A DNA stretch of 64,000 nt from Anadara kagoshimensis (lineage: Eukaryota > Mollusca > Bivalvia > Arcoida > Arcidae). The position numbers and the translations under genes were made by a program. Positions 23,923-34,708 of the stretch are shown here, piece by piece. The stretch's first letter is position 1. Each line of letters opens with the position of its first letter. The stretch spans positions 7,676,678 through 7,740,677 of the forward strand of contig CM037874.1 in NCBI GenBank assembly GCA_021292105.1, written 5' to 3'. The notes below the pieces were generated by a model, which searched no databases, was not told the origin of the DNA, and saw only the letters and a program-made list of their open reading frames with translations.

Positions 23923-25149
23923 AAAATAAACACAGCCAAATACAGACAATGGTCACCAGCAGACATGTTAAATGCCATAAAAATCATTAGAGAGCGAAAC
24001 ATCTCTGTAAGGAAGGCAGCAAAGTTGTATAATGTCCCCCTTACAACTCTCCGTGATAGAGTGGATGGGCGACATTCAGTGGAAACTATAAAATCTGGAC
24101 CTGAACCCTTATTGAGTCAAGAGGAAGAAGCTAAATTAGTAAATTACATTTCTTATATGGCTTCCCTTGGTTATGGATTTAGTAGAACACAAGTTTTGGA
24201 ATTTGCTACAGACCTTGCTGTGAGTTCAGGAAAGAGAGACAGGAATCAACCATTGTCTATGTTCTGGTTCTATGAATTTTTGGGTCGCTGGCCAGAATTG
24301 CCTGTGGTAAAACCCAGAACATCAGCAGCTGTTAGAGAACAAAGTGTTGCACCAGATATTATTGACAAATATTTTGAAGAACTTAAATCCACTTTGGATA
24401 AATATAATTTTCTTGACAAACCTCAGTCCATTTACAACCTAGACAAAAAAGAAATCTCCACACAGCATCATCCCCCAAATATTGTAGCTAAGCATGGTGT
24501 TTGTTCTCAATCAGTCACCTCTCCTAGAGGAGCCAATATGACAATTATTGGGTGTGGAAATGCTCTCGGTCAAAAGATACCACCATACTATATATTTGCC
24601 GGCAAACGGATGAGACAAGAGTTGTTAGATGACTGTTTGCCTGGTACTGCAGGCACAGTAACAGATAATGGTTTGTCTAACTCATTCGTCTTTGAACTCT
24701 ATCTTTGTGACCATTTTCAGCAACATGTACATGCCTCGCCAGACAATCCTGTATTACTGCTGTTTGATGGTCATACTAGTCACATCACGCTTTCAGTGAT
24801 TGAGTGGGCCAAGGATATGGGAATAATCTTATTCGTGCTGCCACCTCATAATTCACACATACAACAGATTTTAGATATGGGATGTCTTGGTCCCTTGGAA
24901 AGTATTTACAACAAAGAATGCTCCGCTTTCCTTATAAACCACCCAGGCCAGACTATATCGAGGATAAATGTTTCTCAGATTTTATCTAAAGCTTACATCC
25001 ATACTCTTTCACCTGAAAATCTTTGCTCGGCGTTTAGGAAGTTAGGGATCTATCCCTTCGATCCCTTAGCCTTTAACATTTCAAACATAGCTCCATCAAC
25101 GATTATTGAAGTGGATACTGATAATTCTTCTGAAAACACAGCTTGTTAA
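23923..25149 (+). CDS. Alternative 3' exon 1: psq-type HTH plus pogo-like DDE transposase domain
   Basis: 408 residues from acceptor TTATTTTCAG|AAA to TAA. It opens in phase 0 with the BTB exon and needs no start codon. Residues 5-50 form a pipsqueak/pogo helix-turn-helix (NISVRKAAKLYNVPLTTLRD at 26-45). About 65-125 is the second HTH region (LSQEEEAKLV, GYGFSRTQV, RWPEL). From 165 on is a DDE_1 domain: Asp174 in YNLDKKEIS, Asp282 in LLLFDGHTSH, Asp318 in QQILDMG. All three acids are present, but the usual DETG loop after the first Asp is altered to DKKE. About 40% of aligned residues look shared with the 43.1-kb exon. Predicted isoform: BTB + two fingers + transposase, about 832 residues. 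An ATG 13 codons upstream runs through the TAT-rich pyrimidine tract and is unlikely. A free transposon copy is the alternative; no inverted ends were found around it. Confidence 0.8.
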   Translation, partial: KINTAKYRQWSPADMLNAIKIIRERNISVRKAAKLYNVPLTTLRDRVDGRHSVETIKSGPEPLLSQEEEAKLVNYISYMASLGYGFSRTQVLEFATDLAVSSGKRDRNQPLSMFWFYEFLGRWPELPVVKPRTSAAVREQSVAPDIIDKYFEELKSTLDKYNFLDKPQSIYNLDKKEISTQHHPPNIVAKHGVCSQSVTSPRGANMTIIGCGNALGQKIPPYYIFAGKRMRQELLDDCLPGTAGTVTDNGLSNSFVFELYLCDHFQQHVHASPDNPVLLLFDGHTSHITLSVIEWAKDMGIILFVLPPHNSHIQQILDMGCLGPLESIYNKECSAFLINHPGQTISRINVSQILSKAYIHTLSPENLCSAFRKLGIYPFDPLAFNISNIAPSTIIEVDTDNSSENTAC

Positions 25150-26145
25150 CATTTCAAACATAGCTCCATCAACAATTATTGAAGTGGATACTGATAATTC
25201 TTCTGAAAACACAGCTTGTTAACATTTCAAACAAAGCTCCATCAACGATTATTGAAGTGGATACTGATAATTCTTCTGAAAACACAGCTTCTTAACATTT
25301 CAAACATAGCTCCATCAACGATTATTGAAGTGGATATTGATAATTCTTCTGAAAACACAGCTTGTTAACATTTCAAACATAGCTCCATCAACGATTATTG
25401 AAGTGGATATTGATAATTCTTCTGAAAACACAGCTTGTTAACATTTCAAACATAGCTCCATCAACGATTATTGAATTGGATACTGATAATTCTTCTGAAA
25501 ACACAGCTTCCTAACATTTCAAACATAGCTCCATCAACAATTATTGAAGTGGATATTGATAATTCTTCTGAAAACACAGCTTGTTAACATTTTAAACATA
25601 GCTCCATCAACGATTATTGAAGTGGATATTGATAATTCTTCTGAAAACACAGCTTGTTAACATTTCAAACAAAGCTCCATCAACGATTATTGAAGTGGAT
25701 ACTGATAATTCTTCTGAAAACACAGCTTCCTAACATTTCAAACATAGCTCCATCAACGATTATTGAAGTGGATATTGATAATTCTTCTGAAAACACAGCT
25801 TGTTAACATTTCAAACATAGCTCCATCAACGATTATTGAAGTGGATATTGATAATTCTTCTGAAAACACAGCTTGTTAACATTTCAAACATAGCTCCATC
25901 AACGATTATTGAATTGGATACTGATAATTCTTCTGAAAACACAGCTTCCTAACATTTCAAACATAGCTCCATCAACGATTATTGAAGTGGATAATGATAA
26001 TTCTTCTGAAAACACAGCTTGTTAACATTTCAAACATAGCTCCATCAACGATTATTGAAGTGAATACTGATAATTCTTCTGAAAACACAGCTTCTTAACA
26101 TTTCAAACATAGCTCCATCAACGATTATTGAAGTGGATACTGATA
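25074..26145. repeat. 73-bp minisatellite derived from the end of the transposase-like exon
   Basis: About 14.7 copies. The first copy is the last 24 codons and stop of the 23923-25149 exon (encoding NISNIAPSTIIEVDTD...), and later copies repeat it with its TAA/TTAAC junction. Because 73 is not a multiple of three, later copies are out of frame and lie in the 3' UTR or intron. Confidence 0.9.
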
Positions 26146-26269
26146 AACTGTAGTTTATACCCAGTAAAATGTTCCAGCTAATACTAGTAATACTAATTGA
26201 GTCTTTTTAGTAAATGTTAAAGAAGAAGAAAAATGTCTCAAAAGTAGGCTTCAAGTATAGGAAAATATG

Positions 26270-27385
26270 TACTACAAAACATGTTTACATAATGTTAACT
26301 TAGTGGAATTAGGCTTCACAAAATGTTAACTTAGTGGAATTACGCTTCACATACAGTAATGTTAATTTAGTGGAATATTAGGCTTCACATAATGTTAACT
26401 TAGTGGAATTAGGCTTCACATAATGTTGACTTAGTGGAATTAGGCTTCACGTAATGTTAACTTAGTGGAATTAGGCTTCACATAATGTTAACTTAGTGGA
26501 ATTAAGCTTCACATACAGTAATGTTAATTTAGTGGAATATTAGGCTTCACATAATGTTAACTTAGTGGAATTAGGCTTCACATAATGTTAACTTAGTGGA
26601 ATTAGGCTTCACATAATGTTAACTTAGTGGAATATTAGGCTTCAAATAATGTTAACTTAGTGGAATTAGGCTTCACGTAATGTTAACTTAGTGGAATATT
26701 AGGCTTCACATAATGTTAACTTAGTGGAATTAGGCTTCACATAATGTTAACTTTTGGAATTAGGCTTCACATACATGTAATGTTAATGTAGTGGAATTAG
26801 GCTTCACGTAATGTTAACTTAGTGGAATTAGGCTTCACGTAATGTTAACTTAGTGGAATTAGGCTTCACATAATGTTACTTTTACTAGTGGAATTGGCTT
26901 CACGTAATGTTAACTAAGTGGAATTAGGCTTCACGTAATGTTAACTTAGTGGAATTAGGCTTCACATAATGTTACTTTTACTAGTGGAATTGGCTTCACG
27001 TAATGTTAACTTAGTGGAATTAGGCTTCACATAATGTTAACTTAGTGGAATTAGGCTTCACATAATGTTAACTTAGTGGAATTAGGCTTCACATAATGTT
27101 AACTTAGTGGAATTAGGCTTCACAAAAAAATGTTAACTTAGTGGAATTAGGCTTCACGTAATGTTAACTTAGTGGAATTAGGCTTCACGTAATGTTAACT
27201 TAGTGGAATTAGGCTTCACATAATGTTAACTTAGTGGAATTAGGCTTCACATAATGTTAACTTAGTGGAATTAGGCTTCACATAATGTTAACTTAGTGGA
27301 ATTAGGCTTCACATAATGTTAAATTAGTAGAATCAAGCTTCACATAATTTAACTTAGTGGAATTAGGCTTCACATAATGTTAGCT
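26270..27385. repeat. 31-bp minisatellite, about 35 copies
   Basis: Unit AATGTTAACTTAGTGGAATT + AGGCTTCACAT, period 31 (for example 27181 to 27212). Longer variants with CATACAGT insertions recur at 26350, 26515 and 26770. It follows the 73-bp array almost directly. Confidence 0.9.
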
Positions 27386-27904
27386 TATTAGGCAACAAAC
27401 TTAATCAAAATACAAACAAGTAGCAGACAACTTGATGGCTGTATTGAAACCATTGTGACTCGGTCCAAATATATATCTCCAACGCAAAATGAATAAAATA
27501 ACCACATAGAGAAAATCAGTACAGTGTATAATTGCTGAAATATTAAGTAATAATTCAAGTTTTTGGAAATAGAGCAAAGGTATCACCCAACTTTGCCCTT
27601 ATTTTGAGCCCTTATGTTTGTAATTCATGTGATCACTTGTCCAATTTGAGCCTCAAACACTTCCCTATGTAATACATAACTACATTATGTGATCAAAATA
27701 ACTATATGCCGTGTTGTTTACATTAAAATGGGACCTTGAGTAATTAAAGATAAAACATGCTGTTTTTTTTCGCTTTGGTTGAGATTTTATCAGTATAAAA
27801 GTATCCATGTTTATTAGTACTAATTACGTTGATGTACTTTAAAATCACTTTTGTTTGGCTAATTATTCCACATCCACGAAGTTATTTGAACTTTCCTTAC
27901 ACCA

Positions 27905-27987
27905 TAACTATTTATAGAGGCAGAGTGGAGTTTTACTGCCACTTTTAATGGTTCCCTTGGGTGGCCTTTATAGACAGGTTTAACTGT
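27905..27987 (+). mobile_element. Half copy of MITE family A
   Basis: GGTTCCCTTGGGTGGCCTTT then AGACAGGTTTAACTGT; matches the right half of the element at 31272. Confidence 0.5.
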
Positions 27988-29395
27988 ATTGTTACAATGT
28001 AACATCGTTACAATGAGGATCCAATGCTATTGTATGCATGTTATTAAGCAGTTTGCTGCATTTCAGAACTTCAAATTTTCCCAATTTAAAAAGGCAGGAG
28101 GTAGTTTTTAAAAATGTAACAAAACCACTGTGTTATGATGCATGTATTACAGGCAAGCTAAGATGTTTTTAAGTTCTAAGAAGTCTTGTATAGTTTGTCA
28201 AGTTTGACCTGGTCAATTGACGTTTAATTTGAATTTTAAAACATATATATCTATTGTGTAATTTAGGGGCTATATAAAGATGATATATAAGGAAAGATGA
28301 TAGTAATACTGGGTACCGGGGGTTTATGGTAATGAAACATGCTGTCTTCCCTAAATGATGCAGTCTATTAGCCCAATCTAATATTAAAATTAAAGGTCAT
28401 ACAACCAGGTCAAATTTGTCACACTACAATCCTGAATTTCTACCTGCAGGAAGTGTAAATGTGGGAGGAAAACCACGAGTCAACATTAAAAATCCATATA
28501 TGTATTCATGAGTAGCCATGATTTCAAATGGTCTCACTTACATCTTGAGGATCTTTAGCATGATGAACAATTGTCAACAACACTAACCACTATGCCACAC
28601 ATTTACATAAACAATATTAATGGTATAGGTAAACAACTTTGACTTGTCTGTTTAACCTTTAATTTAAATATTATGGGCAACTGCATTTATATATAGGAAT
28701 CACAAGGGTTTATTTTATATACATAATGTGAACACTGATCACTTATCATGTGTATACATTATTAACTGTGAATCCTACTACTACGTATGTATAAGGTAGA
28801 CTTTTCTATGTGAATATTCCAAATTAAAGGTCAAACGGACAGGTCAATGTTGTTTGCCAATACTAGTATGTCCTTATTAAGACAATCAGTCGATCAGTGT
28901 AGACAGGTTTTTTATTTACTCTGAGTTCAGTTATCACAGGGTTTGATGAAAAATTAAACACAGTCCTCAACTGTTTCAAGAGATAAATGTTTTTGGTTTC
29001 TGACTGTATGCTACTTTGCTATTTGCTGGAACAAAAGTTTTCTTGCAGGGAGTTGCAATTTCTGTCACATGGGGTGAAAAAAAGGAAATTAGGTAAAATT
29101 TCATGAAGAGAACATAATTAATTGGTTAATTCTCATTTTTCTGTTTTCATATTTATATTTTATACAAAATTACATTATCTTGATGTCAAAGAACTTAAAA
29201 CAAAGCAGGAAACAAAGTTGTATGTTTCAATTACATCTGTTACTGAAGTAACAAAGAAGACAAATCAGTTGAATCCACATGCGATTTGCTTTCAGAATTA
29301 TAAAGCATCTTGTTAACTTTAATTCTAACTGATTATAATACATGTATTAAAATGAAAAAAAAAGATTACTTAAGATTATCATTTTGTCAACAAAA
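27988..29395. other. Intronic stretch without supported genes
   Basis: No finger motif, repeat end or convincing acceptor plus open frame seen. Confidence 0.5.
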
Positions 29396-29399
29396 TATA

Positions 29400-30667
29400 C
29401 AGTGATACAGTTTCTGTTATAGATACATTGATAGTGATACTGTTTCTGTCAAAGATATGTTGATAGTGATACAGTTTCTGTCAAAGATATGTTGATAGTG
29501 ATACTATTTCTGTCAAAGATATGTTGATAGCGATACTGTTTCTGTCAAAGATAAGTTGATAGTGATACTGTTTCTGTTATAGATAAGTTGATAGTGATAC
29601 TGTTTCTGTCAAAGATATGTTGATAGTGATACAGTTTCTGTCAAAGATATGTTGATAGTGATACTGTTTCTGTCAAAGATATGTTGATATTGATACTGTT
29701 TCTGTCAAAGATATGTTGATAGTGATACAGTTTCTGTCAAAGATATGTTGATAGTGATACTGTTTCTGTCAAAGATATGTTGATAGTGATACTGTTTCTG
29801 TCAAAGATATGTTGATAGTGATACAGTTTCTGTCAAAGATATGTTGATAGTGATACTGTTTCTGTCAAAGATATGTTGATAGTAATACTGTTTCTGTCAA
29901 AGATATGTTGATAGTAATACTGTTTCTGTCAAAGATATGTTGATAGTGATACTGTTTCTGTCAAAGATATGTTGATAGTGATACAGTTTCTGTCAAAGAT
30001 ATGTTGATAGTGATACTGTTTCTGTCAAAGATATGTTGATAGTAATACTGTTTCTGTCAAAGATATGTTGATAGTAATACTGTTTCTGTCAAAGATATGT
30101 TGATAGTGATACAGTTTCTGTCAAAGATATGTTGATAGTAATACTGTTTCTGTCAAAGATATGTTGATAGTAATACTGTTTCTGTCAAAGATATGTTGAT
30201 AGTAATACTGTTTCTGTCAAAGATATGTTGATAGTGATACTGTTTCTGTCAAAGATATGTTGATAGTGATACAGTTTCTGTCAAAGATATGTTGATAGTG
30301 ATACAGTTTCTGTCAAAGATATGTTGATAGTGATACAGTTTCTGTCAAAGATATGTTGATAGTGATACTGTTTCTGTCAAAGATATGTCGATAGTGATAC
30401 AGTTTCTGTCAAAGATATGTTGATAGTGATACAGTTTCTGTCAAAGATATGTTGATAGTGATACAGTTTCTGTCAAAGATATGTTGATAGTGATACTGTT
30501 TCTGTCAAAGATATGTTGATAGTGATACAGTTTCTGTCAAAGATATGTTGATAGTGATACAGTTTCTGTCAAAGATATGTTGATAGTGATACAGTTTCTG
30601 TCAAAGATATGTTGATAGTGATACTGTTTCTGTCAAAGATATGTTGATAGTGATACAGTTTCTGTCA
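29400..30667. repeat. 32-bp minisatellite, about 39 copies
   Basis: Unit GTGATACWGTTTCTGTCAAA + GATATGTTGATA, period 32. Copies are nearly identical except for a two-state site (ATACAG or ATACTG) and GTG/GTA before ATAC. Confidence 0.95.
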
Positions 30668-31271
30668 TCATGCGATTGATTACATCAGTAGGCTAAGGAA
30701 CTAAGAATTGCAATATGAGTCTAAATACGATATGTACTATGTACAAAAATGCTTACAGTATTTGATTTACATATACTGATCATCAAGTATTAACTTAGAC
30801 AGGTAAACAGGCACATTATTGAGCATATTTACCTTTTTTATACTGCAACAATACAATAAAACTACAAAATAATAAAGTATAATGACTGCACAATGGTTAT
30901 TTACAAATCATATGTTGATACAAAAACGATAATGTACATATATCCTAACATATTACAGACACTTCAATTCATGTATATTTATATAGTAAAATCATGACAT
31001 ATAGATTGTGTACAAACTTTTTTTTGAAACCACTCAATCTGCCTTGTGCAGGTTTATTAAACAATAAACAAAAATCAAGCAACACATATGTTTATTATGC
31101 TAAATCCTCATTTTATTGCCCAATAATAACTTTGTCACCTTGCTTATTGCTAGACTATTTTTGAAGTCCCAAAATACAATCCTTCTTTTTTTTTTTTTTT
31201 ATTGCCAAACCTCCTTTATAACACCAAAATGTGACTGAATAAATTATGGCAATGTGTCAGAGTTTTATTGT
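30668..31271. other. Intronic stretch without supported genes
   Basis: AT-rich, with a poly-T run at about 31188-31200. Nothing else supported. Confidence 0.5.
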
Positions 31272-31452
31272 ACAGTTCAACCTGCCTTAAAGACCATCTC
31301 TATATAAGGGCCACTTGGTTATAAGGGCTGGTAGCATTATATCCCAATTGTTCTACATTCATATGATTTGAACCTGTATATAAAGGCCACCTGCCTATAA
31401 AGGCCACTTTTCCTGGTTCCCTTGTGTAGTTTTTATAGACAGGTTTTATTGT
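31272..31452 (-). mobile_element. MITE (family A), copy 4
   Basis: Left end ACAGTTCAACCTGCC and right end AGACAGGTTTTATTGT; contains GGCCACCTGCCTATAAAGGC. Nearly palindromic, so orientation is approximate. Confidence 0.65.
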
Positions 31453-31639
31453 ATATCTCAAACGATGTATGTCAGCTTTCTCTGTATGTGGAAGGTCGCT
31501 TTCGAACCCTAGCATGTGTGATCAAGACTTGGAAATAGGAAGTGATTGTTTAAGTAGCATCATGATTAAGGAATGAGGTTATCACTATATGTGGCATGCT
31601 TAAAAATACTTACTGCACCTTTGAGATCAATATATATAT

Positions 31640-31735
31640 ATATATATAGGTATAACTTTCTGCAACTTCACTTGTAACTGGAAATGTCCCAATATAAGTG
31701 AAATAGTCTTTAAATGGTTCATAAAACCAAATTCA
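31640..31735 (+). mobile_element. SINE tail fragment
   Basis: CTGCAACTTCACTTGTAACT and CCAATATAAGTGAAATAGTC match the 3' tail shared by the SINEs at 42245, 44620 and 54535. Confidence 0.45.
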
Positions 31736-32035
31736 ATCAAACAGACAATCATATATTTGTACTGGAAAAGAGAGAAAGAAAGAAAGAGATACAGACACAA
31801 AGTCTTTATGGGCTTTAAAGGACACCTTTCAGACAGATGCATGTACCAAAAAATGAGAGAGAGAAAAAGAAAGAAAGTTATAGATAAATGTGCAAATTGA
31901 AATTACTGTTTACCATGATTAAATTTCTGACTTTTAAGGGCACTGAGCAGACAGATCCACACACTAAAAAGAAAAAAAAGGAAGCAAGAGTTAAAAATGT
32001 AAATTTTCTGACCATTAGTATGATAATGAAACATT

Positions 32036-32437
32036 CTAAGTGTCCAGTAGTATGATAATGAGAGAAACATTCCAAGTGTCCAGTAGTATGATAATGAGAG
32101 AAACATTCCAAGTGTCCAGTAGTATGATAATGAGAGAAACATTCCAAGTGTCCAGTAGTATGATAATGAGAGAAACATTCCAAGTGTCCAGTAGTATGAT
32201 AATGAGAGAAACATTCCAAGTGTCCAGTAGTATGATAATGAGAGAAACATTCCAAGTGTCCAGTAGTATGATAATGAGAGAAACATTCCAAGTGTCCAGT
32301 AGTATGATAATGAGAGAAACATTCCAAGTGTCCAGTAGTATGATAATGAGAGAAACATTCCAAGTGTCCAGTAGTATGATAATGAGAGAAACATTCCAAG
32401 TGTCCAGTAGTATGATAATGAGAGAAACATTCCAAGT
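32036..32437. repeat. 36-bp minisatellite, eleven near-perfect copies
   Basis: Unit AGTGTCCAGTAGTATGATAA + TGAGAGAAACATTCCA, essentially identical in every copy. It ends 75 bp before the acceptor of the next cassette. Because the unit is a multiple of three, open frames run across it on both strands; these are not genes. Confidence 0.95.
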
Positions 32438-32512
32438 GTCATCCTGAAAACTGTATGTCCGTCTCATATTATGAGACATAATCATGTGACTGTATTTCAT
32501 TTTTAATTTCAG

Positions 32513-33091
32513 GTTACTAGTATGGATGACTATATAAGTTCAACTGAAGGGGCTATTTTAGACCTTTCTGAACAAGAAGTGCAGCCATCTCAATTACCAC
32601 ATTTTCCTTTATTGTCTACCTCCAAACCTAAGCAAAGAGAAAAGTCAATATCTATTTGTGACATTTGTGGTAAATATGTCAATAAATCCTCCATTAAAAA
32701 ACATATTAAAATGGTTCATAAAATGTCAGGGTCATTTATCTGCAGTGTATGTAGCAAGTGTTTTTACGGACCGCAGCAGCTAAATGATCATATGAACATT
32801 CATTATAACAGACAGCCATATGTCTGTCCTCTTAATTGTGGCCATAAATATTCTACAAAAACCGGCTGGCAGAAACATTACAAACACTGTCGAGAAGGAA
32901 ATCCACGATTTAAATGTTTAATTTGTAAAACATCGTACAGTTGTAGGGCATCATTTAGGGACCACAACCGGAGTCAACATGAAAATCAACATTATCAGTG
33001 TGCCTGTGGTAATTTGTTTAAATGGCGTAGTCATCTCAAGTTCCATAGAAGAAAATGTCTGGATTACAACCAACAACAAAACAATGCTTGA
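32513..33091 (+). CDS. Alternative 3' exon 2: five-finger C2H2 cassette
   Basis: 192 residues from acceptor TTTAATTTCAG|GTT to TGA, phase 0 with the BTB exon (VTSMDDY...). Residues 1-45 are an acidic, Pro/Ser-rich lead. Five zinc-binding modules follow: CDIC (49), CSVC (77), CPLNC with a C-x3-C spacing and HYKHC end (105), CLIC (135), and a C-x-C finger CACGNLF (163) ending H-x4-C. The in-exon ATG at codon 4 could allow a BTB-free product, but the splice fit favours the fusion. AATAAATAAA lies about 285 bp after the stop. Predicted isoform: 616 residues. The DNA target is unknown. Confidence 0.85.
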   Translation, partial: VTSMDDYISSTEGAILDLSEQEVQPSQLPHFPLLSTSKPKQREKSISICDICGKYVNKSSIKKHIKMVHKMSGSFICSVCSKCFYGPQQLNDHMNIHYNRQPYVCPLNCGHKYSTKTGWQKHYKHCREGNPRFKCLICKTSYSCRASFRDHNRSQHENQHYQCACGNLFKWRSHLKFHRRKCLDYNQQQNNA

Positions 33092-33375
33092 TTGTATTAA
33101 CAGATTCATTATAAATTTTGCAGCATACAAACTAACCATTTGTAAAACAGCTACCAGAAATAGGAGATACTTTGTAATAGCCCCTTAAAGTTTAATTTTT
33201 AGATACTTTTGCGCAATAATACCTTACATTCTGTCCTATCAGTGACTCTATACAAATGATAAAGAACATATGAACATATATGAATTAAGTTTTAACGTGT
33301 TTGTGAACTATGTACATACAGTTTACAAGAAGTTACATAAATTTTTCCTTGGCACATCAAACAATTTTCACAACA

Positions 33376-33385
33376 AATAAATAAA
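33376..33385 (+). terminator. Likely poly(A) signal for alternative exon 2
   Basis: Overlapping AATAAATAAA, 285 bp beyond the stop of the 32513-33091 exon. Confidence 0.5.
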
Positions 33386-33657
33386 GGATCTAATATTTCT
33401 AGAAGTGTTTGAATTTCTATAGTAACACATCAATTTATTCATTAAGTTTCCCAATATGCTTGCATAAGTTTCTGTTATAATTCTTTTCACTGTTGTAATG
33501 CACTACACAAGCATATCAAGGTTAAGAAGGGGTCATGCATTATTTTGTTATATCCTTCAATCTTCTACCCATATGTGCCATAACTTTTGATTGATTTATA
33601 TATTTGAATGTGTTTTGTATTGTATCATGTTCATGATTGGTCTGGCACACATTTTTA

Positions 33658-33896
33658 TAGCTCGTCTGGCAGGGCCAGAATGAGCTTTTGACATAGTAAC
33701 ATGTGTGCATCTTCTATGAAACCACAGGGCCAAATTTAAACAAAATTTTGTGTGGAAGGTCCTTGGATAGTAAAATGTGGTAAAAATTAAAATATTTATC
33801 TGCCATGGACTCTTAACTATGTAAAGTTTGAATTTCATTGCAGCTTTCAATATCAAAATCTTAACAAATCCAGCAGGTTTCCGCAATAATAAAGTG
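33658..33896 (+). mobile_element. Helentron-like 5' fragment
   Basis: Starts TAGCTCGTCTGGCAGGGCCA with a hairpin, then AATGAGCTTTTG and GAAACCACAGGGCCAAATTT, matching the order at 38328. The last 80 bp are related, in reverse, to 36540-36620. Confidence 0.5.
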
Positions 33897-34708
33897 CCGG
33901 TAATATGTATTTTCGATCTTTTTGAATGATTTAATCCAAGTTATATGTTGCTAGAGATATAATATTAATGTACAATATATATGTAATAACATTTGTATGT
34001 AATGCAGTCCTGGTCATGACATTTAACTCATAAAGCTACATACATAGGTAGTAACAATTCTACCAGTAGTCAGTAATGCATTTGAATGGTACTAGTTCTA
34101 TTTAGACTATCATCTTTGGTTTGACTGATAATGTTATTCTAGCAAATGCTCTGAAAATGAACTTAACAAATACCTGGTAACACAAAATTTAACAAAAGCT
34201 TATCATTTTTTGGTTTTATCGAATATATTCTATTCTACAGTCAGTTTAATCAAACACAAGGATGTCATTTATTACCATCTGATGACAATTTTACTATTAT
34301 GAATAAACATTTGGGTTAGCTCATTCTGTTAGGTAGTATCTCTTTCTACAGTGGAATATTTGGTTCTGTAGGTAGTGATTCAATGGATTATACCAAAGAA
34401 CCACTTGATGCCCCCTAACATTTGTACAGAACTATTGGATATGGAGTAGCACAAGTTGGCGATTCTCCATAGAAATAATATTTTTGCAGGGTTTTGATTT
34501 CCAAAACATTCAGCACAAACTTTAAGTGGTATTGATCATGTGGTACACTGGTGAAATACATTGACAACAAATAGCAAATCAGTTTATTTGAGTATTTTAT
34601 CTATTTGACTTTGTTTTAAAATGCATGTTTATCTTCAAAAAGTTTTTGTCCAGGAAATATGGTTAAGTTGCTACATTCTCTCCATCTTTAAAGACAATTA
34701 TTTTTCAG

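Noticed and set aside
23923-25149. A free pogo/Tigger transposon rather than a host exon
   Set aside because: No inverted ends with TA duplication were found around it, and the acceptor and phase match the BTB exon; kept as the alternative explanation.
29400-30667. CRISPR-like regularly spaced direct repeats
   Set aside because: The units are head-to-tail with no unique spacers and the genome is eukaryotic; this is a minisatellite.
32036-32500. Long open frames on both strands through the 36-bp repeat
   Set aside because: The unit length is a multiple of three without a stop, so all frames stay open; no protein motif or splice support.
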